Of a stretch of 64,000 nt of DNA, positions 51,667 through 61,035 are shown one piece after another; within the stretch, counting starts at the first letter, position 1, and the number at the start of each line of letters is the position of its first letter. The position numbers and the translations under genes are program-made. The notes under the pieces are model-generated. The model was not told where the DNA came from. It did no database searches and was given only the letters and a program-made list of their open reading frames with translations. The stretch is from Kuafuiihalomonas sp039024635 (GTDB taxonomy: Bacteria > Myxococcota > Kuafuiibacteriia > Kuafuiibacteriales > Kuafuiibacteriaceae), in the NCBI GenBank assembly GCA_039024635.1, contig JBCCQA010000024.1, positions 23,582 through 87,581 of the forward strand, written 5' to 3'.

Positions 51667-54033
51667 TCACTCCTGGTACTCGGTCGCGAAGCTCTGGAGT
51701 CGTGCTTCAAACGCCGCCTTCCCATCATCCGACTCGAGAAAGACAAACCCACCGGCAGCACGTTCTACGGACACGAAGTCTACGAGGAAGTCGTAGACGG
51801 CGTTCGCGGCGGCCAAATTTGCGGTCAGGGCCTGGTTCTGAGCATCCAATAGGGTGATGATGTCGACCTCACCCTGTCGATATTTGTCCGTAACCAAAGA
51901 GAAGTTCGCTTCAGCTGCTTGGGCCGCGTCGCGTCTCAGGCCCACACTTGCTCTGGAGGCGCCGGCTTGGTGAAGAGCCTGGCGGACGCCGGCCTCGATG
52001 CTCTGTGTTGCCGCCGCTAGCTCCTTTTCGAGCTGCTCCAGGCTTTCCGCGGTGCTCTTGATCTCTGGAAATCGTGTGTAGTCGAAGAAGGTCCACTGGA
52101 GGTTGAGCGCCACCTCCCAAACTGTGTCCACTTGCCGAGGAAGACCATCGCCGCCATCGAAGGGCTCCGAAGCCTCTCCGTCGCGGGCCAAGACGTGTGT
52201 AAACAGACCGGTCAAGAAGGCTTCGGGGAGAAACAGTCGCTGCTTGAGACCGCGCAGAGTCGCACGCAGACTCTCGATGCGCTCCTCCAACTCTTGAACT
52301 TCAGGTGAGTTGCGTTGTGCTTCCTCGGACATGAAATCCCTGAACACGCGAAACGAGAATGGATTGTCGATGAAGGCTTCTACGGCGTCAGTGATCATGA
52401 ATCCGCTCTCTGGTTGGGTTGGCTCAACGGTTGTAAAAGCAGACTCGAGAGAGCGGTTGAGCACTCGATTCAAGTCAATTTCCGCCTGATTGCGCTGGGC
52501 AGACGCCGAGATGACTTCTACTCGACTGTCGGCGAGTTCCGATTGCCATCGAAAGACGTCTTCACGCCCGGACGAGCCGATATCGACCCGTATCTCCGCA
52601 AGAGAGAGGTTTGCACGGACGCGCTGAAGATTGTCCCTGTTGATTTTCTCGGTCGTGCGGGCACGAAGGACGCTTAGATAGGCGGTCGCGGCAGACTGAA
52701 CGGTATCGAGGACGGAGGTCCGCACGACTTCCACGGCAGCGCGTCGATTTGCGTCCGCGCTTCCGATGGCCGCAACGGCCGTGGGCTCGAAGAGGAGTTG
52801 GTTTACCGTGAGGGCTCCATTTATGGAGCGCTCGGCTTGAAGAAAAGGAGCTGCCGTGTCCGGGTCGATCCAGGTGGCATCCCCGCTTGCGCTAGCAGTG
52901 GGCAAGAAGCGGGACCAAGACTGCTTGTAGTCGGCACCGGCTATTGCGCTCTCTTTTCGGACAGCTGCCAGGTCACGGTTTTCGGCCAGAGCGAGCTCTA
53001 CGGCTAGCTGAATGGAAAGCTGTTCACCACGGTCTTCCGGATCATCGTCGAGAAGGACGGCCTCCGTGAGTAGCTGGAAGCTCGGCCACACTCTGATTCG
53101 GCGCGCTGTCCGCATGTTGATCACGAGTTCCGTTCGTGGCTCGAAGACGATACTGAGCTGGGATGGCCGCGCCCCGTCGGCGACATCGTCCATGTAGAGC
53201 GCCACCCTCCGAAGGCGGCGCTGGACCTCGTCTTCCGGCACAAGACTGACGAAAGCCCCTTGCTCTACCCATGATCGGCCCTGGGAGGCATAGCTCGGGA
53301 GTCCACGTTGATTCAAACCCTCGATCAAGATCGGGACCTCACTGAAGGGCAGCCGTAGTAGGGATCCAATGAAAACGGCCTCGGTCGTTTCGGGGATCGC
53401 GGCTAGGATCTTGGCAGCCGAATCGCCCGCCGGCACGAGCTCGACCTTCATCGCCTCCGAACCCTCTTGGTCTAGGATCTCTTGGATAGCCTTGGGCCGG
53501 CTGTTGGCGATCAGTTCGTCGACTAGGTAGACGCTCTGCTTCTTGTCGATGACGTCGCGAAAGCGACGTAGCTCGACCTCCAGGTTCAGCAGCCCACCAA
53601 GGTAGTGGAGGTTCTTGCGACCTGAGACCTGACCGTTCTTGGGAAGGCCCTGAACCTCTGGTTCAGCGAAGGGGAGAAATACGGGCTTGCTAAGGTTCTG
53701 CCGCTCTCCCACGGCTATGCCGATGAAGTAGCCAACCCCAACCACCATATCGATGGTTCGATCTGAGAGCACTTCATCGAGAAGGGCTCCTGCTCTAGCC
53801 AGAGTGTGGTCACCTACATGGGTAGCCGTGCGTGGAAAGCTCAGCTCACGAGTTCGATCGCTGAGCAGGGTCTCCACCTCGGTGGCGAGTGAGGCGACAG
53901 AGCGATTGGCCAAATCCGACGGGCCGTCGATGATGATGGCAACCTTTCCCATAGGCGCGGCGGACGCGGGCGCGCCCAGTCCGAGCACCGCCAGGCAGCC
54001 AAGAATTTGAGGCAAGCGCACAGGGGGGTGCAT
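51667..54033 (-). CDS. TolC-family outer-membrane channel with N-terminal binding-protein-like domain
   Basis: 788 aa, about 300 longer than ordinary TolC proteins. After a signal peptide (LAVLGLGAPASAA), residues about 30-340 resemble an ABC-type substrate-binding protein (PF04392-like): KVAIIIDG, TIDMVVGVGYFIGIAV, VYLVDELIANSRPKAIQEIL, EAVFIGSLLRLPFSEVPILI. Residues about 350-788 are an outer-membrane efflux protein: helical repeats such as LAVELALAENRDLAAVRKES, ATAYLSVLRARTTEKINRDN and RQGEVDIITLLDAQNQALTA. It forms the exit duct of the downstream MFP/RND pump. The extra domain might sense substrate in the periplasm. Confidence 0.85.
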   Translation of the reverse strand: MHPPVRLPQILGCLAVLGLGAPASAAPMGKVAIIIDGPSDLANRSVASLATEVETLLSDRTRELSFPRTATHVGDHTLARAGALLDEVLSDRTIDMVVGVGYFIGIAVGERQNLSKPVFLPFAEPEVQGLPKNGQVSGRKNLHYLGGLLNLEVELRRFRDVIDKKQSVYLVDELIANSRPKAIQEILDQEGSEAMKVELVPAGDSAAKILAAIPETTEAVFIGSLLRLPFSEVPILIEGLNQRGLPSYASQGRSWVEQGAFVSLVPEDEVQRRLRRVALYMDDVADGARPSQLSIVFEPRTELVINMRTARRIRVWPSFQLLTEAVLLDDDPEDRGEQLSIQLAVELALAENRDLAAVRKESAIAGADYKQSWSRFLPTASASGDATWIDPDTAAPFLQAERSINGALTVNQLLFEPTAVAAIGSADANRRAAVEVVRTSVLDTVQSAATAYLSVLRARTTEKINRDNLQRVRANLSLAEIRVDIGSSGREDVFRWQSELADSRVEVISASAQRNQAEIDLNRVLNRSLESAFTTVEPTQPESGFMITDAVEAFIDNPFSFRVFRDFMSEEAQRNSPEVQELEERIESLRATLRGLKQRLFLPEAFLTGLFTHVLARDGEASEPFDGGDGLPRQVDTVWEVALNLQWTFFDYTRFPEIKSTAESLEQLEKELAAATQSIEAGVRQALHQAGASRASVGLRRDAAQAAEANFSLVTDKYRQGEVDIITLLDAQNQALTANLAAANAVYDFLVDFVSVERAAGGFVFLESDDGKAAFEARLQSFATEYQE

Positions 54034-54663
54034 GGCCCCTCACCAGCAGCTTGTCGAGGGGTCCGGTGAACAAATTTGCAGCGACGGCCCTACATTGTCG
54101 CAATCTTTTTATGCGTCCTTGATGACTTCCTTTCTCCCCGTCCCCACCTGCGGTCCCATGCAGAAAGTGGCGAGCACGAGCGTTTCGGGTTGCTAGTCCG
54201 CCCAAACCGTCTCCAGGGTCCAGCAGCCCTCGGTGCCCGTCCTGCGCTCAATGCGCGACTCGAGTCTGATGCGTTTCGCAGCCAAGGCAGGACAGCCTGT
54301 CATCGACCGACCGACTTGCACGTCTCCTCCACTCATGATGCGCGCGAGGACGGCGGGACGACCTTCCCGAGCCCTTGGACGAGGAGCCTTCGGTGCTAGG
54401 TGTCGCGCTACTCTTCCGTCGTATTTCGAGCTCGCTTTCAACCCGATGCAGCCCGGCCAGGCTTGCACTCGACTTGGCCCGGTCTGGGTGTGGTCTGCGG
54501 GAGACGGATAGAGCCGGAGGAGTAGCGGGTAGGCCAAGGACCCACTCCGACCCAAGATTGCTACGGGGCGGACCCGATGCATGCCGAGCACCAGCACGGG
54601 GTGCCCCCTCGAAGACTGGTCTCGGAGCTTCTCACCGGGCCGAGATCCACTAGACTGCGGCGC
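54034..54663. other. intergenic region between pump operon and sugar dehydrogenase
   Basis: 630 bp separating divergent genes. A 134-codon minus-strand frame (54193-54597) and overlapping plus-strand frames are present. None has a signal peptide, recognisable domain or convincing ribosome site. It most likely holds promoters for both flanking genes, perhaps with decayed coding sequence. Confidence 0.4.
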
Positions 54664-56448
54664 ATGCGATTGTGCTTAGCTGTGACCCTTGCGCTGGGGG
54701 CCATAGGCTGCGGTGCCAGTCCCGTTGGTAACTCGGACCCTGCTCCCGATGTCGAGGGAGGCTCGGACTTGGGCGGAAGCAATGACGCTGGTGCGCCGAC
54801 CTTGACGGAGCTGGTGGCTGGCGACGGGCAGAGCGCAGCGGTTGGTACGCCCGTCGACGTCGTGCCCAGGATGCGGGTCACGGACAGCGATGGGATTCCC
54901 GTTCCCGACGTCGAGGTGACGTTTTCAGTACTCGAAGGTCACGGCGTGGTGGAGGGGCCGATGTCCCTTACCGATGCCGATGGCCTTGCAGCACCAGAGC
55001 GCTGGTTGTTGGGACCGACCCCGGGCCTGAATCGCCTCATGGGAGAGGTGCCTGGTCTGGCGCCCATCTTCTTCGAAGCGACTGGCCGAGCTGATGCTCG
55101 GGGTAGCTTCGTGATCGATGCCGGCAACTTCCAGAACGCACGAATTGGAACCGCGGTAGAAGTGCCGCCGCGTGTTCGCTTCACCACCGAGGATGGCGTT
55201 CCGGTTCCTGACCGGCCCGTCAGCTTCGAGATTGGTTCAGGGGGAGGAATGGTCCGGGGCCAGACGTCAGTGACCGACGACGACGGCACGGCGTCCGTCG
55301 ACGAGTGGGTCATGGGCCCCGAGCCCGGACCTCAGACGCTGATCGCCCGAACCGAGGGGCTGCCTCCCGTAGCCTTCGAGGCCATGGCGGTCGATGATCG
55401 GGCTCCAGTGCTGTCCGAAGAGACCTGGTTGGATGAACTCCGTCGTCCCTGGGATTTGGCCTTCTTGCCCGACGGAAGCATGCTCATGACCGAGCGCGGG
55501 GGACGAATCCTCATTGCCGACCCCAGCTCTCGGCAAACCCGGGTGCTCGTGAATCGGCCCGAAGACTTCGTGGCCCGGGGGCAGAGCGGACTACTCGGCC
55601 TCGCCGTGGACCCCGACTTCCAGAACAACCGCTACGTCTACACCTTCTTGGCCTCAGATCGGGACGGGGATACCGACAACCGCATTCGCCGATGGCGGCT
55701 GTCCGAGAGCAACGAAGACCTTGTCGAAGATCAGGACATCTTGACCGGCATGACCTACGCCGCAAACGGTGCACACTCCGGGGGTCGGATTCGTTTTGGC
55801 CCTGACGGCTATCTCTACATCACGACCGGCGACACGCGGAGCGCGACCGTGCCTCAAGATCTGCAGGAACTAGGCGGCAAGATCCTCCGCATCACTCGCG
55901 ATGGTGAGCCGGCGCCCGGCAACCCCCAGATCCCCGGCGCGCTGCCCGAGATCTTCTTCGTAGGCGTTCGAAATCCACAGGGCATCGCTTTCCGACCCGG
56001 CACGGGCGACGTCTTCATCTGTGAACACGGTCCTGATCAGGATGACGAGATCACGCGACTGGTCGCGGGTGGAAACGGCGGATGGAATCCGAACGACGGC
56101 GAGGGCAACTACAATGGCTATGACGGGGCTTTGATGAGTGACCCCTCCATCTCCGACGTCGTACTCCCGACCTATCGGGTTCCCAACTCGGCAGGAATGT
56201 CTGGCTGCGACTTCATGGTGGGCGCGGAGTGGCGGGCCTGGGATCAGGCCCTCTTGGTCGGCATGCTCGCTGGTACCCGGGCCCTCGTAGTGTCCTTGGA
56301 CAGTGCAGGTACGAGCACCACCGAGGAGCCGACCACAGTCCTCGATACGCAGGCCCGCATCCGCTCCATCGTCATGGGGCCTGACGGCTACATGTACGTC
56401 GCCATCGACTCCGAAGATGGTGAGATCTGGCGCGTCACTCCGAACTGA
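54664..56448 (+). CDS. PQQ-type sugar dehydrogenase (GSDH-like) lipoprotein with Ig-like repeats
   Basis: 594 aa from ATG 54664. Lipobox LGAIGC. A D/G-rich linker is followed by two related Ig-like repeats (AVGTPVDVVPRMRVTDSDG; RIGTAVEVPPRVRFTTEDG). A six-bladed propeller from about residue 240 has RRPWDLAFLPDGSMLMTER, QSGLLGLAVDPDFQNNRYVY, AHSGGRIRFGPDGYLYITTG, VRNPQGIAFRPGTG and FICEHGPDQDDEI. These are landmarks of the soluble glucose/sorbosone dehydrogenase family, which uses PQQ and calcium. It is anchored outside the cytoplasm. Substrate sugar not known. Confidence 0.88.
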   Translation: MRLCLAVTLALGAIGCGASPVGNSDPAPDVEGGSDLGGSNDAGAPTLTELVAGDGQSAAVGTPVDVVPRMRVTDSDGIPVPDVEVTFSVLEGHGVVEGPMSLTDADGLAAPERWLLGPTPGLNRLMGEVPGLAPIFFEATGRADARGSFVIDAGNFQNARIGTAVEVPPRVRFTTEDGVPVPDRPVSFEIGSGGGMVRGQTSVTDDDGTASVDEWVMGPEPGPQTLIARTEGLPPVAFEAMAVDDRAPVLSEETWLDELRRPWDLAFLPDGSMLMTERGGRILIADPSSRQTRVLVNRPEDFVARGQSGLLGLAVDPDFQNNRYVYTFLASDRDGDTDNRIRRWRLSESNEDLVEDQDILTGMTYAANGAHSGGRIRFGPDGYLYITTGDTRSATVPQDLQELGGKILRITRDGEPAPGNPQIPGALPEIFFVGVRNPQGIAFRPGTGDVFICEHGPDQDDEITRLVAGGNGGWNPNDGEGNYNGYDGALMSDPSISDVVLPTYRVPNSAGMSGCDFMVGAEWRAWDQALLVGMLAGTRALVVSLDSAGTSTTEEPTTVLDTQARIRSIVMGPDGYMYVAIDSEDGEIWRVTPN

Positions 56449-56472
56449 AGAATGGCCTTCGGGTCTCTCTGC

Positions 56473-57231
56473 TCAGCGCTTGTGTTCGGGACTGTGGAAA
56501 TCCGTCTTGCAGCCGGCCGCCCAAACATCGGGTTGGTTGCCGTGGGCAGGGAAGCCTCCGCTGTCCTTGAGCCAACGGGCGACGTGTAGCGTGTTCCAGA
56601 CCAGAAAGGTCGTGTTTCGGTTCGTGAAGTCGTTCTCTGGGCCTCCCGAGCCCGGGTCCATGTAGGAGGGGCCCGGACCCGCCTCTCCCATCCAGCCCGC
56701 GTCTGCCTGGGGCGGAACCGTGTAGCCGATGTGAGACAGTGAGAACAACACGTTCATCGCACAGTGCTTCACACCGTCTTCGTTGCCGGTGATGAGCACG
56801 CCGCCAGTCTTGCCATAGTCGCGGTACTGGCCCTTTGCGTTGAACTTATGAGTGTAGCCATACATGCGCTCCAACACTCGGTTGCAGACGGAGCTTTTCT
56901 CGCCGAGCCACACCGAAGTGCCAATGATCAGGATGTCACAGGCATCGATCTTGGCCTGGATCATTGGCCAATCGTCTCTCTCGTAGCCATCGACACCGGC
57001 GTAGTCGAGGCCGAGGCCGGCCGGAATGGTGTAGTCGACGGGCCGGAGGATCTCGGTCTTGACGCCATTTGCTTGGTAGATCTTCTCGGCCATCTTCAAG
57101 AGGCCTTCCGTGTGAGAGAGGTTCGGGGAGCGGGTCAGCGTGCAGTTCAGCATTAGTACGCTGAGGTCGTCGTACCTGGCGGGGGGCGTCTTGCACTGTT
57201 GGTCGGTGATTCGGGTCAGCTGCTCGGTCAT
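56473..57231 (-). CDS. flavodoxin-family NAD(P)H-dependent oxidoreductase
   Basis: 252 aa from ATG 57231. Rossmann-like flavodoxin fold: LMLNCTLTRSPNLSHTEGLL (phosphate-binding loop in the first strand-turn), CDILIIGTSVWLGEKSSVCN and GKTGGVLITGNEDGVKHCAMN (flavin-binding loops). The family reduces quinones or other acceptors with FMN. No signal peptide, so it is cytoplasmic. It stands alone, convergent with the sugar dehydrogenase gene by 24 bp. Confidence 0.85.
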   Translation of the reverse strand: MTEQLTRITDQQCKTPPARYDDLSVLMLNCTLTRSPNLSHTEGLLKMAEKIYQANGVKTEILRPVDYTIPAGLGLDYAGVDGYERDDWPMIQAKIDACDILIIGTSVWLGEKSSVCNRVLERMYGYTHKFNAKGQYRDYGKTGGVLITGNEDGVKHCAMNVLFSLSHIGYTVPPQADAGWMGEAGPGPSYMDPGSGGPENDFTNRNTTFLVWNTLHVARWLKDSGGFPAHGNQPDVWAAGCKTDFHSPEHKR

Positions 57232-57410
57232 GAGTGTCCTCTCTAGTTCACAAATGCACCTCCGGATCGACGGTGGCGGCAGGGGACTGTCCAGACTGAG
57301 CAGCCATAGGTCAAGAACCGGCGATGCCCGCCGGAGCAACTGGCCTAGTGCGTACCCAAAGAAGCAGGCGGCTTAGATGTCTCGCGTGATGACCTGATCC
57401 GCGAGTCTGC

Positions 57411-58277
57411 TCATCGTGGAGGTAGGCCGGTCCAGGCGCGCCAGTCGGACTCGAGTTCGGCCAGGCTCCTTCCGTAGGTTGTCTCCAGCGCCGTGATGTG
57501 GGCTTGGGAGCGGACCTCTCGCCAGGGCCTGAGCTCTTGGGCCAGGTGAAGACGGATGAGATCCGGATCTTCGCCTTCGAAGAGGAAGCGTACGAAGGAG
57601 CCGGCGGAGAGATAGCGCGCGATGACTTCCTCTTCGGGTAGGCTTCGATTGGGGGCCCAGTCATGAATCGCCTGCAGGGAGAAGGCGGGAGACCCGCCGC
57701 TGCTCGTTAGATAGTCCAATTCGGGGAAGAAGGGCGTCAGGTCCGAACTCGGTCGAGAGGGATCGTCGAAGGACCAGGCATCTCCCCAGTAAACCGCGAG
57801 TCCCTCGATCAGCAGCTGGTTCCAGGCATGGCTTGGCTCGGTCAGCGTGTAGACGTGGACGAGCTCATGGGTGCTCATGCGATGACTGTGGGCTTCGTAG
57901 CGACCTTCGTAGCCGGTGAGGGCTGCCGCCCCCGTCCCTGAACACGGGAAGGCTCTGAGCTTGTCTTCCCGACCGTCATAGAGGAAGAAGTGGACCTCGG
58001 CTTCCGGGGGTACGCGGTACAGCTCCCGATACCCCTGCGCGATGAAGCGACGATGGGTTTCCAGCCCTTCAGCTAGCTCCATGGTCCGGGACGCCGAGAC
58101 AGCGTCCGGTCGGACATGAAGATGGATACGACCTGCCACGCTTTCTCGAAAGCCTGTCGGCTGGTCCGGGAAACCGAGCTCGACGCTGCAGCGGATGGCC
58201 TCAGGAAGCTCTTCGGCTCCGCAGCCCAGGCACAGCAGACCTAGGGTGCCCAGCCGAATCAAGGCAGTCTTGCCCAT
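57411..58277 (-). CDS. zinc-metalloprotease-like lipoprotein (gluzincin, Peptidase_MA-type)
   Basis: 288 aa from ATG 58277; the open frame is longer, but MGKTALIRLGTLGLLCLGC is a lipoprotein signal (C19). HELVH (137-141) is an HExxH zinc motif, and IEGLAVYWGD places the third ligand E158, as in gluzincins of the peptidase MA type. The helical region after about 190 is not recognised. It is probably an extracytoplasmic peptidase; substrate unknown. Confidence 0.75.
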   Translation of the reverse strand: MGKTALIRLGTLGLLCLGCGAEELPEAIRCSVELGFPDQPTGFRESVAGRIHLHVRPDAVSASRTMELAEGLETHRRFIAQGYRELYRVPPEAEVHFFLYDGREDKLRAFPCSGTGAAALTGYEGRYEAHSHRMSTHELVHVYTLTEPSHAWNQLLIEGLAVYWGDAWSFDDPSRPSSDLTPFFPELDYLTSSGGSPAFSLQAIHDWAPNRSLPEEEVIARYLSAGSFVRFLFEGEDPDLIRLHLAQELRPWREVRSQAHITALETTYGRSLAELESDWRAWTGLPPR

Positions 58278-58432
58278 GGGCCGGGGCCTACACCAAGATG
58301 TCGAAGTGAGGAAGCGCCTCCCCCAGCCGTGCATAGGATCACGAGCTCGGCCTCTACGGTGCCCGCTTGATGCCTTCGAAGAGACCCCGCAGTCGAGGTC
58401 GACCATGCTCACCAGGCGGCGGGCCGAAGTAC

Positions 58433-58620
58433 ATGGGAAGACCTGAGCCCGTAGCCGAACTGCAGCGACGCATCGCTGCGGTTGCTTCGCGCGAGACCAA
58501 GGATTGGTTCGAGCGCTACCTGAAGGGGGTCATCGAATACCGAGGCGTCAAGACACCTGAGGTCTCCAAGCTGCTCAGAGCCTGGTATCGCGACGCGGGG
58601 GTCGAGGGGCTCCCGGCTCA
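58433..58620 (+). pseudogene. truncated DNA alkylation repair gene (AlkD-like)
   Basis: From ATG 58433 about 62 codons read like the N-terminus of the AlkD/DNA-alkylation-repair HEAT-repeat family: LQRRIAAVASRETKDWFER and YLKGVIEYRGVKTPEVSKLL. After VEGLP the frame changes to low-complexity R/P-rich sequence with no family features. A full AlkD is about 230 aa, so this is a 5' remnant. Confidence 0.5.
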
Positions 58621-58658
58621 TGACAGGCTCGAGCCGGGCCGACGGCTCATCGAGAGCC

Positions 58659-58757
58659 CACTTCGACCAGCTGAGCCGAGAAGTCATCGACCGCCATACC
58701 AAGTGGCTACCGTTCTACACCCAGTACAAGCGGGACAAGCGAAGAAAGGGCTTCTGA
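58659..58757 (+). pseudogene. short 3' gene remnant
   Basis: In the +1 frame relative to the AlkD remnant, 32 codons read HFDQLSREVIDRHTKWL and FYTQYKRDKRRKGF to TGA at 58757. This looks like the C-terminus of a different protein rather than AlkD. It has no start of its own. I do not recognise the parent family. Confidence 0.3.
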
Positions 58758-58791
58758 TCGGCTACGCTAGGTGGACGATCCTATCGCGGAT

Positions 58792-60045
58792 TCAGCAGGT
58801 TGTCGGACCCAAACCTCCGTTGCCGTCATCTTCGAAGCAGCTGGTCTCGGGCGCCGTGCGAAGCCAGCCAATGAAGCGGTCTGCAGCGTCCTCTTCGATG
58901 ATGCCCTGGACGACACTTCCATAGGCGAGGGCGCGGATCACCGCCGAAACAGAAACTTCCTTGGGAGGATCGCCGGGCAAGAATACTTCGCAGCCCCCGC
59001 AGGTCCGCGTGTTGCCTGTCGAGTCGACTCGGCCGTCGGCGCCGACCTTTCCTTCCAGCCAGCGCAAGCCAGTTTCGAGGACGGTCGATAGCCGACCGTC
59101 CGAGTCGTCGTACTGTGCCAAGACGAGGCCCAGCATCTGTTCGATCGAGACGGCCTGATAACTCGTGTCCGCGCCACCCGCTTCGACGAGCACGCCGTCT
59201 TCTCGAGTGAATGCCAGCGCGAGATCGACGAAGCGTTCAGCCAGCTTGAAGGCGCTTGGCATCCGGGTGAGAAGGCCACAGGCCTGAAATGCCAGCCCGT
59301 CATGGAGCAGGCGGTTGGGCGCCGTGGCGTCGACCTCCTCGAGCAGGACGGTCTGGGTTTCCAGCCAGCTGACGGCCGCCCCCAGCCCGACGATGACGGT
59401 GTTTCGTTCGCCGACCGAGATGAGCTCTCCCGCAGGGTCAGCCACGTCGAGCGCGAGCAAGGCGGGACAGGCATCCTGAAGGAAGAAGGCCACCGCGCTG
59501 GCTGCATCAGCGGAGCCAGGCTGTGCCCCCATGCCCACGAAGTCTGGGACGCGGCTGGGAAGGCTTCCGTCCGGCGCCTGATCGCGCAGACCGACTTCGA
59601 CGGCAGCGAAAGCCCGGCGCAAGGCTTCTTGCTGCCCCGCCGCGGCGGCGATACGGACCGCGAATCCCGCGCCGACTTGGAAGCGGGGCGAGAAGAGCTC
59701 GCCCCAGATGCGGTTGCGGCCGATCAGCGCCGAGCCCGGCTCGGGCACCCCGGCCCCGGCGAATGACGCCAACTCGGAAAAGCGAGCAAAGGCCGCTTCG
59801 TCCGCCGCGGCGATGGCCCTTGCTGCGCGCGTTCTAGGCAAGCTCATGGCCGGTCCCGCAGCATCATGGGGCCCGGCCAAGTCAGGGTCCGTTGCATCAC
59901 CATCATGTAGGTCTTGGGGCGTAACTCTCCCTGGGGCCGCGTCGGAACGAACCGTTGAATCAGCCTGCTCCTCCGTCGACGCGCACGCGGTTCCCAGGAT
60001 GGCCAGGATGAGGGCGACGACATGCTCGGCCTTCCGCGTCGCCAT
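58792..60045 (-). CDS. secreted lipoprotein with alpha/alpha-barrel-like helical repeats
   Basis: 417 aa, ATG 60045. Lipobox ILGTAC (C21), then a D/P/A-rich linker to about 65. The rest is helical with repeated segments: FRLAERFVDLALAF-like (KLAERFVDLALAFTRED), SIEQMLGLVLAQYDD, RLSTVLETGLRWLEGKV and VSAVIRALAYGSVV. The repeats suggest an alpha/alpha-toroid as in polysaccharide lyases or GH-like proteins. No catalytic motif is recognisable, so no enzyme activity is claimed. A GNTRTCGGCEVF segment contains a paired CxxC. Confidence 0.6.
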   Translation of the reverse strand: MATRKAEHVVALILAILGTACASTEEQADSTVRSDAAPGRVTPQDLHDGDATDPDLAGPHDAAGPAMSLPRTRAARAIAAADEAAFARFSELASFAGAGVPEPGSALIGRNRIWGELFSPRFQVGAGFAVRIAAAAGQQEALRRAFAAVEVGLRDQAPDGSLPSRVPDFVGMGAQPGSADAASAVAFFLQDACPALLALDVADPAGELISVGERNTVIVGLGAAVSWLETQTVLLEEVDATAPNRLLHDGLAFQACGLLTRMPSAFKLAERFVDLALAFTREDGVLVEAGGADTSYQAVSIEQMLGLVLAQYDDSDGRLSTVLETGLRWLEGKVGADGRVDSTGNTRTCGGCEVFLPGDPPKEVSVSAVIRALAYGSVVQGIIEEDAADRFIGWLRTAPETSCFEDDGNGGLGPTTC

Positions 60046-60423
60046 GTCTCATGGTCGCTGGAAGCAATCCCTGGTGCAAGCCTCGGCCTACTTGGGCTTC
60101 AGGCACCCCCGCCTTCGACGGTGACCTCGATGTTCTCGCAGCTCAGGCCGCCCTGTGCACGGGCGCCGACGGCCACCACGCCAGGGACCAATACGGGGGG
60201 TGCGCAGCCGAGGCCGTTCTAACCCCGATGCTGTCGAGCGCCACAAAGTAACGGTCTGTGAACCCGAGCTGACCATGGCGAGCCATGGCGAGCCATGGCA
60301 GACGACTTCCATCTGCGCTCTGAAGTGGGGGAAGCAGCGCCGGTTCTTAGACCTTCATTGGGAGCCCTTATCACCTTGGCGTTGGGAACTGGCGTCTTCG
60401 AGCCAAGACGGGAACCAAAGCTT
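60046..60423. other. intergenic region with a coding remnant
   Basis: 378 bp without an intact gene. On the minus strand a 35-40 codon frame ending at 60099 reads VVAVGARAQGGLSCENIEV and then EGGGA; it begins after a stop and is probably the 3' end of a lost gene. A short direct repeat lies at 60275-60300. Nothing else is seen. Confidence 0.35.
60275..60300. repeat. 10-bp direct repeat, 2.6 copies
   Basis: ATGGCGAGCC occurs twice in tandem and is followed by ATGGCA. The unit is palindrome-free. It is too short to call a regulatory array and may be simple slippage. Confidence 0.7.
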
Positions 60424-61026
60424 CTACTGATCGTCCAGGAACCTGGCGGCCATCGAGCGGATTTTGTGGTTCCAGTTGTAGACGACCTGACGCTTCACAC
60501 CCATGATCTTGGCCACCTCGTCCACGCCGAGTTCGTCTTCATACAGGTAGGCCAAGACCGCCTGACCTTTGGGAGGTAGCTCGCGCCGGAGATAGGTCAA
60601 TAGAGCTCGGGCACTGTCGCGGGCTTCCGCGAGTTCAGCTGGAGTGGGCCCGTCGGAAGGTACCGTGGCGATGTTTTCCGTCGATGGCTCTCTATCGGCG
60701 GACCGCTTGAGGGCCTGGACCTTCTGCCACAGGTTCCCGAGAATACGCTCGGAGATCATCGAGACGTAGCCCTCGAGGCTACCTCTCGAGGGATCATAGG
60801 CCACGAGCTGTTGGCCCTCCTCCTTCATCAGGGTCATCCAAACTTCCTGAGCAATGTCGCACTCGTCCCATGTGCCGACCTGAGTCTTGCCGTGGCGAAT
60901 CATACGCGCGCGAACCCGAGCCCGAATGATGGGCGTCAGTCGAATTTCGAGGTCGCTCTGCGCCCCCGGGTCGCCTCGAGCGGCCCTGAGGGCCAAGTCT
61001 CGGGAAAAAAGTCGGCTTGAATCCAA
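60424..61026 (-). CDS. RNA polymerase sigma factor (ECF-like)
   Basis: 200 aa from TTG 61026, which has AGGGGG 5-6 nt upstream. Region 2: CDIAQEVWMTLMKEE in the place of the core-binding helix, with YDPSRGSLEGYVSMISERIL continuing region 2. Region 4: LPPKGQAVLAYLYEDELGVDEVAKIMGVKR and VYNWNHKIR as the -35-recognition HTH, though VYNW departs from the usual VKSRL-type helix. It belongs to the ECF/sigma-70 family. It lies 9 bp after the putative anti-sigma gene. Confidence 0.82.
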   Translation of the reverse strand: MDSSRLFSRDLALRAARGDPGAQSDLEIRLTPIIRARVRARMIRHGKTQVGTWDECDIAQEVWMTLMKEEGQQLVAYDPSRGSLEGYVSMISERILGNLWQKVQALKRSADREPSTENIATVPSDGPTPAELAEARDSARALLTYLRRELPPKGQAVLAYLYEDELGVDEVAKIMGVKRQVVYNWNHKIRSMAARFLDDQ

Positions 61027-61035
61027 AGGGTCCCC

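Noticed and set aside
54193..54597. A 134-codon minus-strand frame upstream of the pump operon
   Set aside because: No signal peptide, motif or ribosome site, and an R/P/A-rich composition typical of non-coding high-GC frames. Left as intergenic.
60275..60300. Short ATGGCGAGCC repeat as a possible CRISPR or iteron array
   Set aside because: Fewer than three copies, no spacers and no cas or replication genes nearby.
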